Assembly (NCBI GenBank): GCA_900556555.1
Contig: USPF01000029.1
Span: forward strand, 1 to 29,396
Length of the DNA: 29,396 nt
Direction of reading: 5' to 3'
Source of the DNA: an uncultured Blautia sp.
Lineage (GTDB): Bacteria; Bacillota; Clostridia; Lachnospirales; Lachnospiraceae
Made by a program: the position numbers and the translations under genes. Positions 16,591-23,814 of this stretch are shown here, one piece after another. The notes below the pieces were generated by a model that was given only the letters and a program-made list of their open reading frames with translations, made no database searches and had not been told where the DNA came from. How positions within the stretch are numbered: the first letter of the stretch is position 1; each line of letters starts with the position of its first letter.

Positions 16591-17607
16591 TTATTCTTCA
16601 TATCCATTTGGATTGTTGGACTGCCATCTCCAGGAATCCTCACACATTTCCTTAATTCCGAATTCTGCCTTCCATCCAAGTTCCTTCTCCGCTTTTTCTG
16701 CACTGGCATAGCAGGTTGCAATATCACCAGGGCGGCGTTCTTTGATCACATAAGGAATTTTCACTCCTGTTGCTGCCTCAAAGTTCTTCACAATATCCAG
16801 AACACTGTATCCATTTCCGGTTCCAAGATTATACACTTTCAGTCCCGCTTTTTCTTCGATTTTTTTCAGGGCTTTCACATGACCTTTTGCCAGGTCAACC
16901 ACATGGATGTAATCTCTTACTCCTGTTCCGTCTGGAGTATCGTAATCATTTCCAAAGACACCCAGTTCTTTCAGTTTTCCTACTGCCACCTGGGTAATAT
17001 ATGGCATCAGGTTGTTTGGAATACCATTTGGATTTTCCCCGATGGTTCCACTCTTATGTGCACCGATTGGGTTGAAATATCTTAACAGCACTACATTCCA
17101 TTCCGGGTCTGCCTTCTGGATGTCAGATAAAATCTGTTCCAGCATGGATTTTGTCCATCCGTATGGGTTCGTACACTGTCCCTTCGGGCATTCTTCTGTA
17201 ATCGGCACAAAAGCCGGATCTCCGTAAACAGTTGCAGAGGAGGAGAAGATAATATTCTTCACTCCGTGCTGTCTCATGACGTCTACTAAGGTCAGGGTTC
17301 CGGCAATATTATTTTCATAATATTCCCATGGCTTTGCCACAGACTCCCCAACTGCCTTTAATCCTGCGAAATGGATACAGGAATCAATGGACTCTTTATC
17401 AAAAATTTCATTTAATGCTTCTCTGTCTAAAATATCTGCTTTGTAAAATTTTACTGGCTTTCCTGTAATCTTTTCAACTCTCTCCAGAGATTTTTCACTC
17501 GCATTAGAAAGGTTGTCAAGAACCACCACCTCATACCCTGCACTCTGAAGTTCTACTACGGTATGGCTTCCAATATAACCAGCTCCGCCTGTTACTAAAA
17601 TTGCCAT
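16591..17607 (-). CDS. galE: UDP-glucose 4-epimerase
   Basis: Interconverts UDP-glucose and UDP-galactose (and often the N-acetyl forms), feeding galactose use and cell-surface glycan precursors. The 338-residue short-chain dehydrogenase-type protein has the NAD-binding GGAGYIGSH at 7-15, catalytic Ser124, and the Tyr149-x3-Lys153 pair in YGWTK, with [13 protein letters not shown] and a late [15 protein letters not shown] typical of GalE. The ATG at 17607 has AAAGGAGG upstream. It is transcribed alone from TTGAAT-17-TAAAGT (17706-17678) to the shared terminator at 16533-16574. Leloir partner genes galK and galT are absent here, so it may serve general UDP-sugar supply. Confidence 0.95.
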   Translation of the reverse strand: MAILVTGGAGYIGSHTVVELQSAGYEVVVLDNLSNASEKSLERVEKITGKPVKFYKADILDREALNEIFDKESIDSCIHFAGLKAVGESVAKPWEYYENNIAGTLTLVDVMRQHGVKNIIFSSSATVYGDPAFVPITEECPKGQCTNPYGWTKSMLEQILSDIQKADPEWNVVLLRYFNPIGAHKSGTIGENPNGIPNNLMPYITQVAVGKLKELGVFGNDYDTPDGTGVRDYIHVVDLAKGHVKALKKIEEKAGLKVYNLGTGNGYSVLDIVKNFEAATGVKIPYVIKERRPGDIATCYASAEKAEKELGWKAEFGIKEMCEDSWRWQSNNPNGYEE

Positions 17608-17677
17608 TTGTTTTCCTCCTTTGAGAATATATTATTTTTATCTTTCTTGTTTTAAAACATATTTTATGTTTGTTTAT

Positions 17678-17706
17678 ACTTTACCACTTTTTACTTTATT
17701 ATTCAA
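17678..17706 (-). promoter_or_regulatory. Promoter of galE
   Basis: On the minus strand TTGAAT (17706-17701), 17 bp, TAAAGT (17683-17678), about 70 bp before the galE start, in an AT-rich gap after the sulfatase-maturase gene. Confidence 0.6.
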
Positions 17707-17726
17707 GTATCTTTTGGAGATTTTTT

Positions 17727-18833
17727 TTACATCATATACCGCACAATCCATTCCATTCTCTCAATGGCATAGGCAAAGAATCCCTGATATGCAGAGCAAA
17801 AATAATTTCTGCCTGCTTCTGTATAATCACGCTTACAGCCACCTCTGCAAAGTGGATACCATTTACATTCCTTACATCCAGTTCCTCGCTTCATACCTTC
17901 TTTGAAAAAAGACTTTTCCATGGGAATCCCCTCAAAAAGCTGAAAATCTTTATCCTGAATATTCGCAATCCTGTGCTCGTCCAGCACATAAAAATCACAT
18001 GGGAAAAGATCACCGTTTGCTTCCACAATATTCTGCATGGAGCATCGGCCTGTCTGCGCACAGGATTCCGGAGCATATCCTTTCAGTATGGACATCCAGT
18101 TATCAAATTCCCGCACAGAAACCATAGTTCCCTTCCGGATATCCTCAAACCACAGATCAAACAAATCCTTTAATGCCCTTTCGTAAACATCCGGTGTCAG
18201 AGACCAGGGATGCTGCCCCCGTTCTTCTCCCAGTGGGTCAAGACAGGGAATATACTGGTGATAATAAAATCCTTCTTTCTTCAGATAGGTATAAATAGAT
18301 GTAATCTTCTTTGCACTCTGTTTGGTAAGCACACAGAGAATATTTACATCTACACCATTTTTCATGAGCATTTTCGCATTCTTCAAAATTCTCTGGAAGG
18401 TTTCTTTTCCACTTCCATCTCTGCGGTTTTTATCATGAATGTCTTTTGTTCCATCCAGAGAAATGCCCACCAGAAAATGGTGTTCTTTTAAAAACGCTAC
18501 CCACTCTTCATTTAACAGCGTTCCATTAGTCTGAAGACAGAAACTTACTTTTGTCTCTGGTTTCTTATACTGCTGCGTATAAGAGATAAATTTGCGGAAA
18601 AAATCCAGTCCTGCTAGCGTAGGCTCCCCACCCTGAAATCCAAAGGTACAGGATATCTCCGCCGCTTCCAGAGCCTTTCTCACTACTGCTTCCAGTACTT
18701 CTTCCTTCATAAATCCATAAGAATGTATCTCTCTGTTTTTGCACTCATCTTCGTAAAAACAATAGCTGCACCGTAAATTGCAATTAGAAGATGCGGGCTT
18801 TATCATCAATTGTACATGTTTCATTTTTTTCAT
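17727..18833 (-). CDS. Anaerobic sulfatase-maturating enzyme (radical SAM, SPASM)
   Basis: Converts the active-site Cys or Ser of sulfatases to formylglycine using S-adenosylmethionine and three [4Fe-4S] clusters, in the cytoplasm. The 368-residue protein has the radical-SAM motif C18-x3-C22-x2-C25 in CNLRCSYC, then FGFQGGEPTLAG (about 63-74) and VGISLDGTKDIHD. Its C-terminal SPASM domain is Cys-rich: CAQTGRCSMQN, GDLFPCDFYVL and CKECKWYPLCRGGCKRDY. Length and motif order match the anSME family. A complete sulfatase with the matching Cys motif, and part of another, lie 8-11 kb away, giving it a likely client. Promoter TTGTAA-17-TAAAAT (18883-18855). ATG 18833 or 18824 are both possible starts. 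Other SPASM maturases are an alternative, but less likely. Confidence 0.9.
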   Translation of the reverse strand: MKKMKHVQLMIKPASSNCNLRCSYCFYEDECKNREIHSYGFMKEEVLEAVVRKALEAAEISCTFGFQGGEPTLAGLDFFRKFISYTQQYKKPETKVSFCLQTNGTLLNEEWVAFLKEHHFLVGISLDGTKDIHDKNRRDGSGKETFQRILKNAKMLMKNGVDVNILCVLTKQSAKKITSIYTYLKKEGFYYHQYIPCLDPLGEERGQHPWSLTPDVYERALKDLFDLWFEDIRKGTMVSVREFDNWMSILKGYAPESCAQTGRCSMQNIVEANGDLFPCDFYVLDEHRIANIQDKDFQLFEGIPMEKSFFKEGMKRGTGCKECKWYPLCRGGCKRDYTEAGRNYFCSAYQGFFAYAIERMEWIVRYMM

Positions 18834-18854
18834 TCACTTTCTGTTATTTTCTTC

Positions 18855-18883
18855 ATTTTATCGTCTTTCTAAAATAATTACAA
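18855..18883 (-). promoter_or_regulatory. Promoter of the sulfatase-maturase gene
   Basis: On the minus strand TTGTAA (18883-18878), a 17-bp spacer and TAAAAT (18860-18855), ending 22 bp before the ATG at 18833. It is divergent from the nagB promoter. Confidence 0.5.
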
Positions 18884-18926
18884 CCCTGATTTCTTGTTAT
18901 TAGATTGCACTTTCGGTTTTTTTGCA

Positions 18927-18955
18927 TTGTTTTTCAATTATTTTCATATTATAAT
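18927..18955 (+). promoter_or_regulatory. Promoter of nagB
   Basis: TTGTTT (18927-18932), 17 bp, TATAAT (18950-18955), followed by a leader of about 45 nt that contains the small hairpin at 18973-18990. Confidence 0.6.
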
Positions 18956-18972
18956 GGATTTATACTATGAAA

Positions 18973-18990
18973 CACAGGAAAAGACCTGTG
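18973..18990 (+). promoter_or_regulatory. Hairpin next to the nagB ribosome site
   Basis: CACAGG (18973-18978) and CCTGTG (18985-18990) are perfect inverted arms around AAAAGA, and the right arm directly abuts AAAAGGAG. As RNA it is a short stem beside the Shine-Dalgarno sequence; as DNA it could be an operator. No known riboswitch consensus (for example glmS) is apparent. Confidence 0.4.
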
Positions 18991-19006
18991 AAAAGGAGAA
19001 TGTAGA

Positions 19007-19735
19007 ATGAAAATTTACAAAGCAAAAAACTATGATGAAATGAGTAAAAAAGCAGCACACATTATCGCATCCCAGGTAATCTTAAACCCTGACTGTGTTC
19101 TGGGTCTTGCTACCGGTTCTACTCCTATCGGAACCTACAAAAATCTGATTGAATGGTACAATAACGGCGATCTGGATTTCTCACAGATTACTTCCTGCAA
19201 CTTAGACGAATACAGAGGTTTAAGCGGAGACCATGATCAGAGCTACCGTTACTTCATGAACCACAATTTATTTGACCATGTAAATATCCGCAAAGAATGT
19301 ACTTATGTTCCAGACGGATTAGAAGCAGACAGTGATAAAGCTGCAAGTGATTATGATAAAATCATTGCTGACCAGGGCGGCATTGACTTACAGCTTTTAG
19401 GTCTTGGACACAATGGTCACATTGGTTTCAATGAGCCTGCTGACGAATTTCCAAAAGGCACTCATATTGTAGATCTGGCAGAAAGCACCATCCAGGCTAA
19501 CAAACGTTTCTTTGCAAGTGAAGCTGATGTTCCACGTCAGGCTTACACTATGGGAATTGGCACTATTATGAGTGCGAAAAAAATCCTGGTTGTAGTAAGC
19601 GGCGAAGACAAAGCAGAAATCCTGAACAAAGTCATCAACGGACCAATCACACCACAGGTACCAGCTTCTATTCTTCAGTTACATCCTGACGTAACCATCG
19701 TAGCAGATGAAGCAGCTTTATCCAAAGTAAAATAA
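19007..19735 (+). CDS. nagB: Glucosamine-6-phosphate deaminase
   Basis: Deaminates and isomerises glucosamine-6-phosphate to fructose-6-phosphate and ammonia, taking amino sugars into glycolysis. The 242-residue length matches the shorter Bacillus-type enzymes without the long allosteric C-terminus of E. coli NagB. Motifs: LATGSTPIGTY (34-44), NLDEYRGL with Asp67 as the likely general base, and LGLGHNGHIGFNEP (131-144). Start ATG 19007 follows AAAAGGAG. The gene stands alone on the plus strand; nagA is not in the window. Its placement between a sulfatase-maturase and a sugar importer suggests use of amino sugars freed from glycosaminoglycans or mucin, but this is inference. Confidence 0.95.
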   Translation: MKIYKAKNYDEMSKKAAHIIASQVILNPDCVLGLATGSTPIGTYKNLIEWYNNGDLDFSQITSCNLDEYRGLSGDHDQSYRYFMNHNLFDHVNIRKECTYVPDGLEADSDKAASDYDKIIADQGGIDLQLLGLGHNGHIGFNEPADEFPKGTHIVDLAESTIQANKRFFASEADVPRQAYTMGIGTIMSAKKILVVVSGEDKAEILNKVINGPITPQVPASILQLHPDVTIVADEAALSKVK

Positions 19736-19769
19736 TACACCTCAAGAACAAGGGGCTGTTGGAACTTTG

Positions 19770-19838
19770 ATATGCTCCCCTCTAGGTGGACAAGTGAAAT
19801 AATAAAAACTTGTCACTTAGGAGGGAGCATATTTTTTG
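19770..19838. repeat. Long imperfect inverted repeat after nagB (terminator or MITE/IS-end remnant)
   Basis: A 26-nt left arm (19770-19795, starting ATATGCTCCC and ending GACAAGT) is nearly complementary to a 25-nt right arm (19808-19832, starting ACTTGTCAC and ending GGAGCATAT), with a 12-nt AT-rich centre and then six T residues. It lies about 35 bp after nagB and could end that transcript. The length and the TGCTCCC-type ends also resemble the terminal repeats of an insertion sequence with the inside lost. No transposase fragment is seen nearby. Confidence 0.6.
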
Positions 19839-19856
19839 TCAGCTTAGCTTGTGTAC

Positions 19857-19887
19857 AAAAAACTGCCAGCAGATCATCTACTGGCAG
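19857..19887 (-). terminator. Intrinsic terminator of the ABC importer operon
   Basis: On the minus strand CTGCCAG (19887-19881) and CTGGCAG (19869-19863) pair, with extra pairing AGAT/ATCT inside, followed by TTTTTTG (19862-19856). It lies 79 bp past the last gene of the importer operon. Confidence 0.75.
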
Positions 19888-19965
19888 GAAAAATTTATAT
19901 TTTTTCAATTTTCTACTTGATGGAGAGCAGTTCACGTATATAACGACAACCTCTTTCTCCAGTAT

Positions 19966-20166
19966 TTATTTTGCGTCTTTAAAAGGTGCATTGTAAATAG
20001 CCAGGGCAATTAATAATGTTCCTGTTCCAAGCACCATCATCCCAAGCCCTTTCAGCTGTCCTGTCATCTTCCATCCCGCAATGACCAGAAACAGTGACAG
20101 TACAAACAAAATGATTAAGAGTGCTATACGCAACGCAGCATGTTCTTTCCAGAATTTCATTCTCAT
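19966..20166 (-). CDS. Small two-helix membrane protein (possibly DUF6903 type)
   Basis: A product of 66 residues with two hydrophobic segments (about 12-32 and 41-58) separated by a short polar loop GWKMTGQLKG, and charged ends. Short proteins like this occur downstream of sugar permease genes in Lachnospiraceae; I recall a family named DUF6903 but cannot confirm membership. I favour ATG 20166, seven bases after AAAGGA; GTG 20169 and ATG 20160 are alternatives. It begins 4 bp after the stop codon of the MalG-type permease, so it is the last gene of the importer operon. No function is known; an accessory membrane role is only a guess. Confidence 0.65.
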   Translation of the reverse strand: MRMKFWKEHAALRIALLIILFVLSLFLVIAGWKMTGQLKGLGMMVLGTGTLLIALAIYNAPFKDAK

Positions 20167-20170
20167 CACC

Positions 20171-21070
20171 TTATCCTTTCAGTCCGCCTACAGTCATACC
20201 CTGGGTCAATTGTTTTTGTACACAAATATAGAGAATCAGGGTAGGCAGCATTACCAATACAAGACCTGCATACATGGTTCCATACTGGGCTGCAGACTGC
20301 TGTGCCTGCATCAGATTCAAAAGACCAACCGGCAGAGTTCTTGTTCCCTTTGCTGAATTCATCAATGTCATGGAAATAATATATTCATTCCAGAAAGAGA
20401 GGAAGTTAAACAAAATAATGGTAATAATAGAAGGCTTTGCCATAGGGAAGATAATCTTCACCATGGTGGTTGTATAACCTGCTCCATCTATATACGCTGC
20501 TTCTTCGTAGTCATGAGCCAGTGTAGCAAAATAACCACTTAACAGATAAATCGTAAAAGGCAGTGCCGTAGCAGCATATACAAGTGCTAACACAAACAAA
20601 TTGTTCAGTAAAAAGGTACTTCCCAGCAATGATTTAAACCAGTTATCTCCATCACGAAGCATTAAGAAGATTGGTACTACAATGTAGTTTACATTGATAA
20701 ATAATCCAGCCATAAATGCAACGTTTAAGAATTTTCTGCCTCTAAATTTCATACGTGCCAGACAGTATGCTGCTGGTAATGCAACCACCAAAAGAATTAC
20801 CAGTGCTAATGCGGTTACAAAGACAGAGTTAATCATATACTCACCCATCTTTGCGCCACTCCAGGCATCTATAAAGTTCTGCAAGAAAACGCCTTTTGGC
20901 AATGCCCATGGATTTCCATAAAACTCACTGTTCTGTTTAATGGATGCCATAAACACCCAGGCAACGGGTACAATAATAACCACAGCAAGCAGAGCCAGCA
21001 CAAAATATATAAAGACCTTATACAGCTTCTGACCTAAGGTAGCTGTATGAGTTTCATTTCCTTGATTCAT
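20171..21070 (-). CDS. Carbohydrate ABC transporter permease, MalG-like (CUT1)
   Basis: One of two permease subunits of a CUT1 sugar importer in the cytoplasmic membrane. The 299-residue protein has an N-terminal helix (about 15-35) and five further hydrophobic segments. The EAA loop, EEAAYIDGAGYTTTMVKIIFP, lies near residue 193, where the shared ATPase docks, and the tail KQLTQGMTVGGLKG is typical of MalG-type subunits. It starts 15 bp after the MalF-type permease and ends 4 bp before a tiny membrane protein gene. No ATPase gene accompanies it; Gram-positive CUT1 systems often share one MsmK/UgpC-type ATPase encoded elsewhere. The substrate cannot be read from the permease. Confidence 0.92.
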   Translation of the reverse strand: MNQGNETHTATLGQKLYKVFIYFVLALLAVVIIVPVAWVFMASIKQNSEFYGNPWALPKGVFLQNFIDAWSGAKMGEYMINSVFVTALALVILLVVALPAAYCLARMKFRGRKFLNVAFMAGLFINVNYIVVPIFLMLRDGDNWFKSLLGSTFLLNNLFVLALVYAATALPFTIYLLSGYFATLAHDYEEAAYIDGAGYTTTMVKIIFPMAKPSIITIILFNFLSFWNEYIISMTLMNSAKGTRTLPVGLLNLMQAQQSAAQYGTMYAGLVLVMLPTLILYICVQKQLTQGMTVGGLKG

Positions 21071-21085
21071 CTTTTGCTCTCCTTT

Positions 21086-21970
21086 CTAGAATTCCAATGG
21101 TTCACGTTCTGTTGCCTTATTTACCAGTGCAGACAGTGCAAAGGAAAAGACAAAGATTACTACTCCGATAGCCATACTATAACCATATAATCCGGCATCT
21201 TTCTGTCCATACATATAGCTCAGGGCAACTTCTGACGCACCATTTGGACCACCGGAAGTCATGGCTTTTACAAACAGGAATGCCATATTGATAGTAGAAA
21301 TAATGAAAAATGTCAGTGTTGTACGGATATTTGTCCAAATAAGCGGCAGTGTAATCTGGAAAAACTGTGTCATACGTCCTGCCCCATCCAGGCTGGCACT
21401 TTCATATAAACTCATAGGTACACTGGCCATTGATGCCATATACATAACCATATAGTAGCCAATTGCCTGCCACACCATGGCAATGATAATGCTGACCATA
21501 ACCAGTTTCTCACCTTTCCACAAAACAGGATTTGTCATATCTCGGAAAAGCCCGATAATACTGTTCAACATTCCGTTTTCCGGTTTATAAATAGCAGAGA
21601 AAATACCGGAAATAACAACAATAGAAAGAATATTAGGGATATAAAAAATAACCCTGAAAAAGTTCTGCCCTTTGATTTTTTCTCTGGTAAGGATTGCTGC
21701 AAAAACTAAAGCAAATCCAAATGTTACAATGGTTACAACAATAATTAACAAAATAGTGTTCTGCATAGAGCGAATAAAATTCGAATCCGCAAACAGCTGT
21801 TTAAAGTTATCCAGACCTACAAAAGTTTCTGTAGGAGAATAAGCACCTCTTTCATACAATGACATGCGAAAAACATTTATCGTAGGCACAATCATAAAGA
21901 TAAAAAAGAGAATTACTGCCGGAGCAACGCATAAGAATAAGAAGATGCTGCGGTCTTTATTTTTTCTCAT
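21086..21970 (-). CDS. Sugar ABC transporter permease, MalF-like (CUT1)
   Basis: The second membrane subunit of the CUT1 importer, 294 residues. It begins with a basic patch MRKNKDRS and helix 1 (about 9-29), followed by five more helices. The EAA motif, ESASLDGAGRMTQFFQITLP, is near residue 190. Family features such as PTINVFRMSLYERG and GLDNFKQLFAD in the first third are present. The ATG at 21970 has GAAAGGA upstream. A 96-bp gap with a perfect 11-bp stem (22007-22030) separates it from the solute-binding protein gene, which suggests lower permease than binding-protein expression, as in malE-malF operons. It is followed after 15 bp by the MalG-type gene. Confidence 0.93.
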   Translation of the reverse strand: MRKNKDRSIFLFLCVAPAVILFFIFMIVPTINVFRMSLYERGAYSPTETFVGLDNFKQLFADSNFIRSMQNTILLIIVVTIVTFGFALVFAAILTREKIKGQNFFRVIFYIPNILSIVVISGIFSAIYKPENGMLNSIIGLFRDMTNPVLWKGEKLVMVSIIIAMVWQAIGYYMVMYMASMASVPMSLYESASLDGAGRMTQFFQITLPLIWTNIRTTLTFFIISTINMAFLFVKAMTSGGPNGASEVALSYMYGQKDAGLYGYSMAIGVVIFVFSFALSALVNKATEREPLEF

Positions 21971-22006
21971 AAAATCACAATTCCTTTCTCTTATAGCAAC
22001 AAAGAA

Positions 22007-22030
22007 GGGGCAGCAGACATCTGCTGCCCC
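22007..22030 (-). terminator. Strong stem-loop between binding protein and permease genes (attenuator)
   Basis: GGGGCAGCAGA (22007-22017) and TCTGCTGCCCC (22020-22030) are perfect inverted arms around two bases. On the minus strand the stem is followed by TTCTTTGTT, a partial U-run. It likely acts as a leaky terminator or a 3' stabiliser of the binding-protein message. Confidence 0.6.
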
Positions 22031-22066
22031 AAAAGCAGTCTACTAACAAGTAACTGTTCAGGTGAA

Positions 22067-23433
22067 TTATTTCAGCTTCGCTCTCATCTGGTCACTTGCT
22101 TCTTTCACACCTTTCACCCAGTCATCTTCTGTAATAGAGCCTTCAACCAGAGAGTTTACAGGGTCAAAGAAATTCTGACGGACATCAAGACCTGCAGTTG
22201 CTTCAAACGGTGCAAAGTTACCCATAGCAGCTTTTGCTCCATTGTCGTAGATAGAGTAGAACATTACGTTGTCGCCTTCCAGTTTTTCTGCAATATTCAA
22301 TACAGGCTGAATAGCACCAGCTTCTGCAAAGATTTCGCATGCTTTGTCACTGTACAGGAAGGAAATAAACTGTTTTGCTTCATCCTGGTTTTCTGCACCA
22401 GATGGAACCCAGCACTGTTCAAACCATGTGTAGCTGTACTGGTCTCCGCCATCTTTTACTGCTGGAAGAGCTGTCATACCCCATTTAAAGCCTTCTGCTC
22501 TTGGAGCCTCTTTCATCTCTCCTACAATCCAAGTACCGTTTGGCATGAAAAGTGCTTTGTTGTCCAGAACTAACTGCTGATTCTGTGTAAAGTCCTGATC
22601 ATTTGCCTGTGCCGGTGTAATTGGGTTTGTATATGATGCAAGTTTTGTTACAATATCAAAACAGGTCTTAGCTTCTTCTGTATCCCAGATTCCTTCCTCA
22701 TAATGAGTTGCTTTATCAAAGAATTCCGGACCGCCTGCAGAGTACATTAATGCATAGAAAAATGCATCAAAGTAACCTGTTGTAGGATATGTAAATAAGG
22801 AAATACCTTCTGCTTTTGCCTTCTCGCCAAGTTCCCACATTTCATCCCATGTCTTTGGGACTGTCCAGCCTTTTTCTTCAAACAGGCCTGCATTATAGAA
22901 CAGTCCGCATGGAGAATAGAACATTGGAGCCAGGTAAGTTTTACCATCTCCATATGGGTTGGTCAGAGAAGTATCGGTAAATCCACCTGCAATTTTTTCA
23001 GAAACCTTTGCTTCTTCACCTGGTACTGTCATATCCAGCACATCAGTAATATCTGCAATCAGGTTATCTTTAATAAACTGTTCTGTAAGAGCTGCCTCAC
23101 GTCCTGTAGCTAAATGAACAACATCTGGATATTCTCCACCCTGCATAGATGGTCCAATAACATCCTCTAATTTTTTATCTGTTGTCAATTCTACATTGAT
23201 TCCTGTTTCTTCTGTAAATGCTTCTGCTACCTTTGTCCACATTTCAGAACCATACGCAGTTTCAATAGCTGCTACGGAAATTGTTTTTCCTTCAGAATCT
23301 TTGCCTTCGTCAACGTTTCCTTCTGTCTTGGCATCTCCTTTTCTTCTGATTCTGCTTTCTGTCCGCATCCTGCCATACTTCCTAACAGCATTGTTCCTGC
23401 AAGCATAACTGCAAGTAACTTCTTCAGTTTCAT
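22067..23433 (-). pseudogene. Sugar ABC transporter solute-binding lipoprotein, one-base frameshift
   Basis: The extracytoplasmic binding protein of the CUT1 importer. The start at ATG 23433, with AAAGGAGGG upstream, opens a classic lipoprotein signal (MKLKKLLAVMLAGTMLLG, lipobox MAGC, Cys23), but this frame stops at 23272 after 53 codons. The mature domain lies in the next frame: KTISVAAIETAYGSEMWTKV, ATGREAALTEQF and on to QMRAKLK at 22067. The frames join if one A is restored in the A4 run of GAAGAAAAGG (T run at 23339-23342), giving an intact protein of about 455 residues. It may be a sequencing or assembly error, a true recent loss, slippage-based phase variation, or a -1 ribosomal slip on AAG. 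It heads the importer operon, divergent from an AraC regulator. Confidence 0.85.
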
Positions 23434-23472
23434 AAATAATGCCCTCCTTTAATAAGTGGTTTTGATTTTCCA

Positions 23473-23492
23473 TGTTGTACACATGCACAACA
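23473..23492. promoter_or_regulatory. 20-bp operator-like palindrome in the importer leader
   Basis: The sequence TGTTGTACACATGCACAACA has arms TGTTGT and ACAACA with CA/TG pairs inside, mismatched at only two symmetric pairs. It covers about +8 to +27 of the predicted importer transcript, a usual place for a repressor. It is not a cre box, lacking the central CG. Confidence 0.5.
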
Positions 23493-23574
23493 GATTTGAT
23501 ATCTCCAGTATACCTTTTTTCTCAAATTCTTCTACTCAATTCTTGTGCTTTATTTTATATATCTTGCTATTTTT

Positions 23575-23604
23575 ATGTATTTTAACCGTTTTTTTCATGT
23601 ATTT
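23575..23604. promoter_or_regulatory. Two direct repeats 22 bp apart, candidate AraC-type binding site
   Basis: ATGTATTT occurs at 23575-23582 and again at 23597-23604, each preceded by a T-rich run (TTTTT or TTTTTC). The 22-bp spacing is two helical turns, and the site lies upstream of the importer promoter. AraC-family proteins commonly bind such tandem repeats. AT-richness makes chance matches likely. Confidence 0.35.
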
Positions 23605-23814
23605 GTAAATATCCTGTGGTTTTTACACAGAATTTTTCTTTCTTCCTCTTTTGTAATTCTATGAAACTTCATTCTATTCTATAAAAACATGTTTAACACT
23701 ATAGTTTCTTTTTTATATTTCCTTCTCTTCTTATTTGTGTTATAGTGTAGAAACATCAAAATATAGCATAAAACAACAATTTATATAAAATACATTCTAA
23801 AAGGAGAATTTACC

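Larger units (their letters stand above)
23434..23814. promoter_or_regulatory. Divergent control region between importer operon and AraC regulator
   Basis: This 381-bp AT-rich gap holds no gene. For the importer (minus) there is a consensus-like TATACT at 23512-23507 with a poor -35, fitting activator dependence. A 20-bp palindrome lies just downstream of it (23473-23492), and two direct repeats lie upstream (23575-23604). CTGTG and CACAG arms at 23614-23630 form a further small inverted repeat. For the regulator gene (plus), TATAGT at 23741-23746 is a possible -10, again with a weak -35. Confidence 0.6.

Noticed and set aside
18956..19006. glmS-type or other riboswitch before nagB
   Set aside because: The leader is only about 50 nt with one six-base stem, too short for known classes.
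23330..23350. Canonical -1 programmed frameshift signal in the binding-protein gene
   Set aside because: The site reads A GAA AAG, not the classic A AAA AAG heptamer, and I see no clear downstream stem; kept only as one of several explanations.
23580..23604. Possible CcpA cre box (TGAAAAAAACGGTTAAA on the minus strand)
   Set aside because: The half-sites and spacing do not match the cre consensus well enough.
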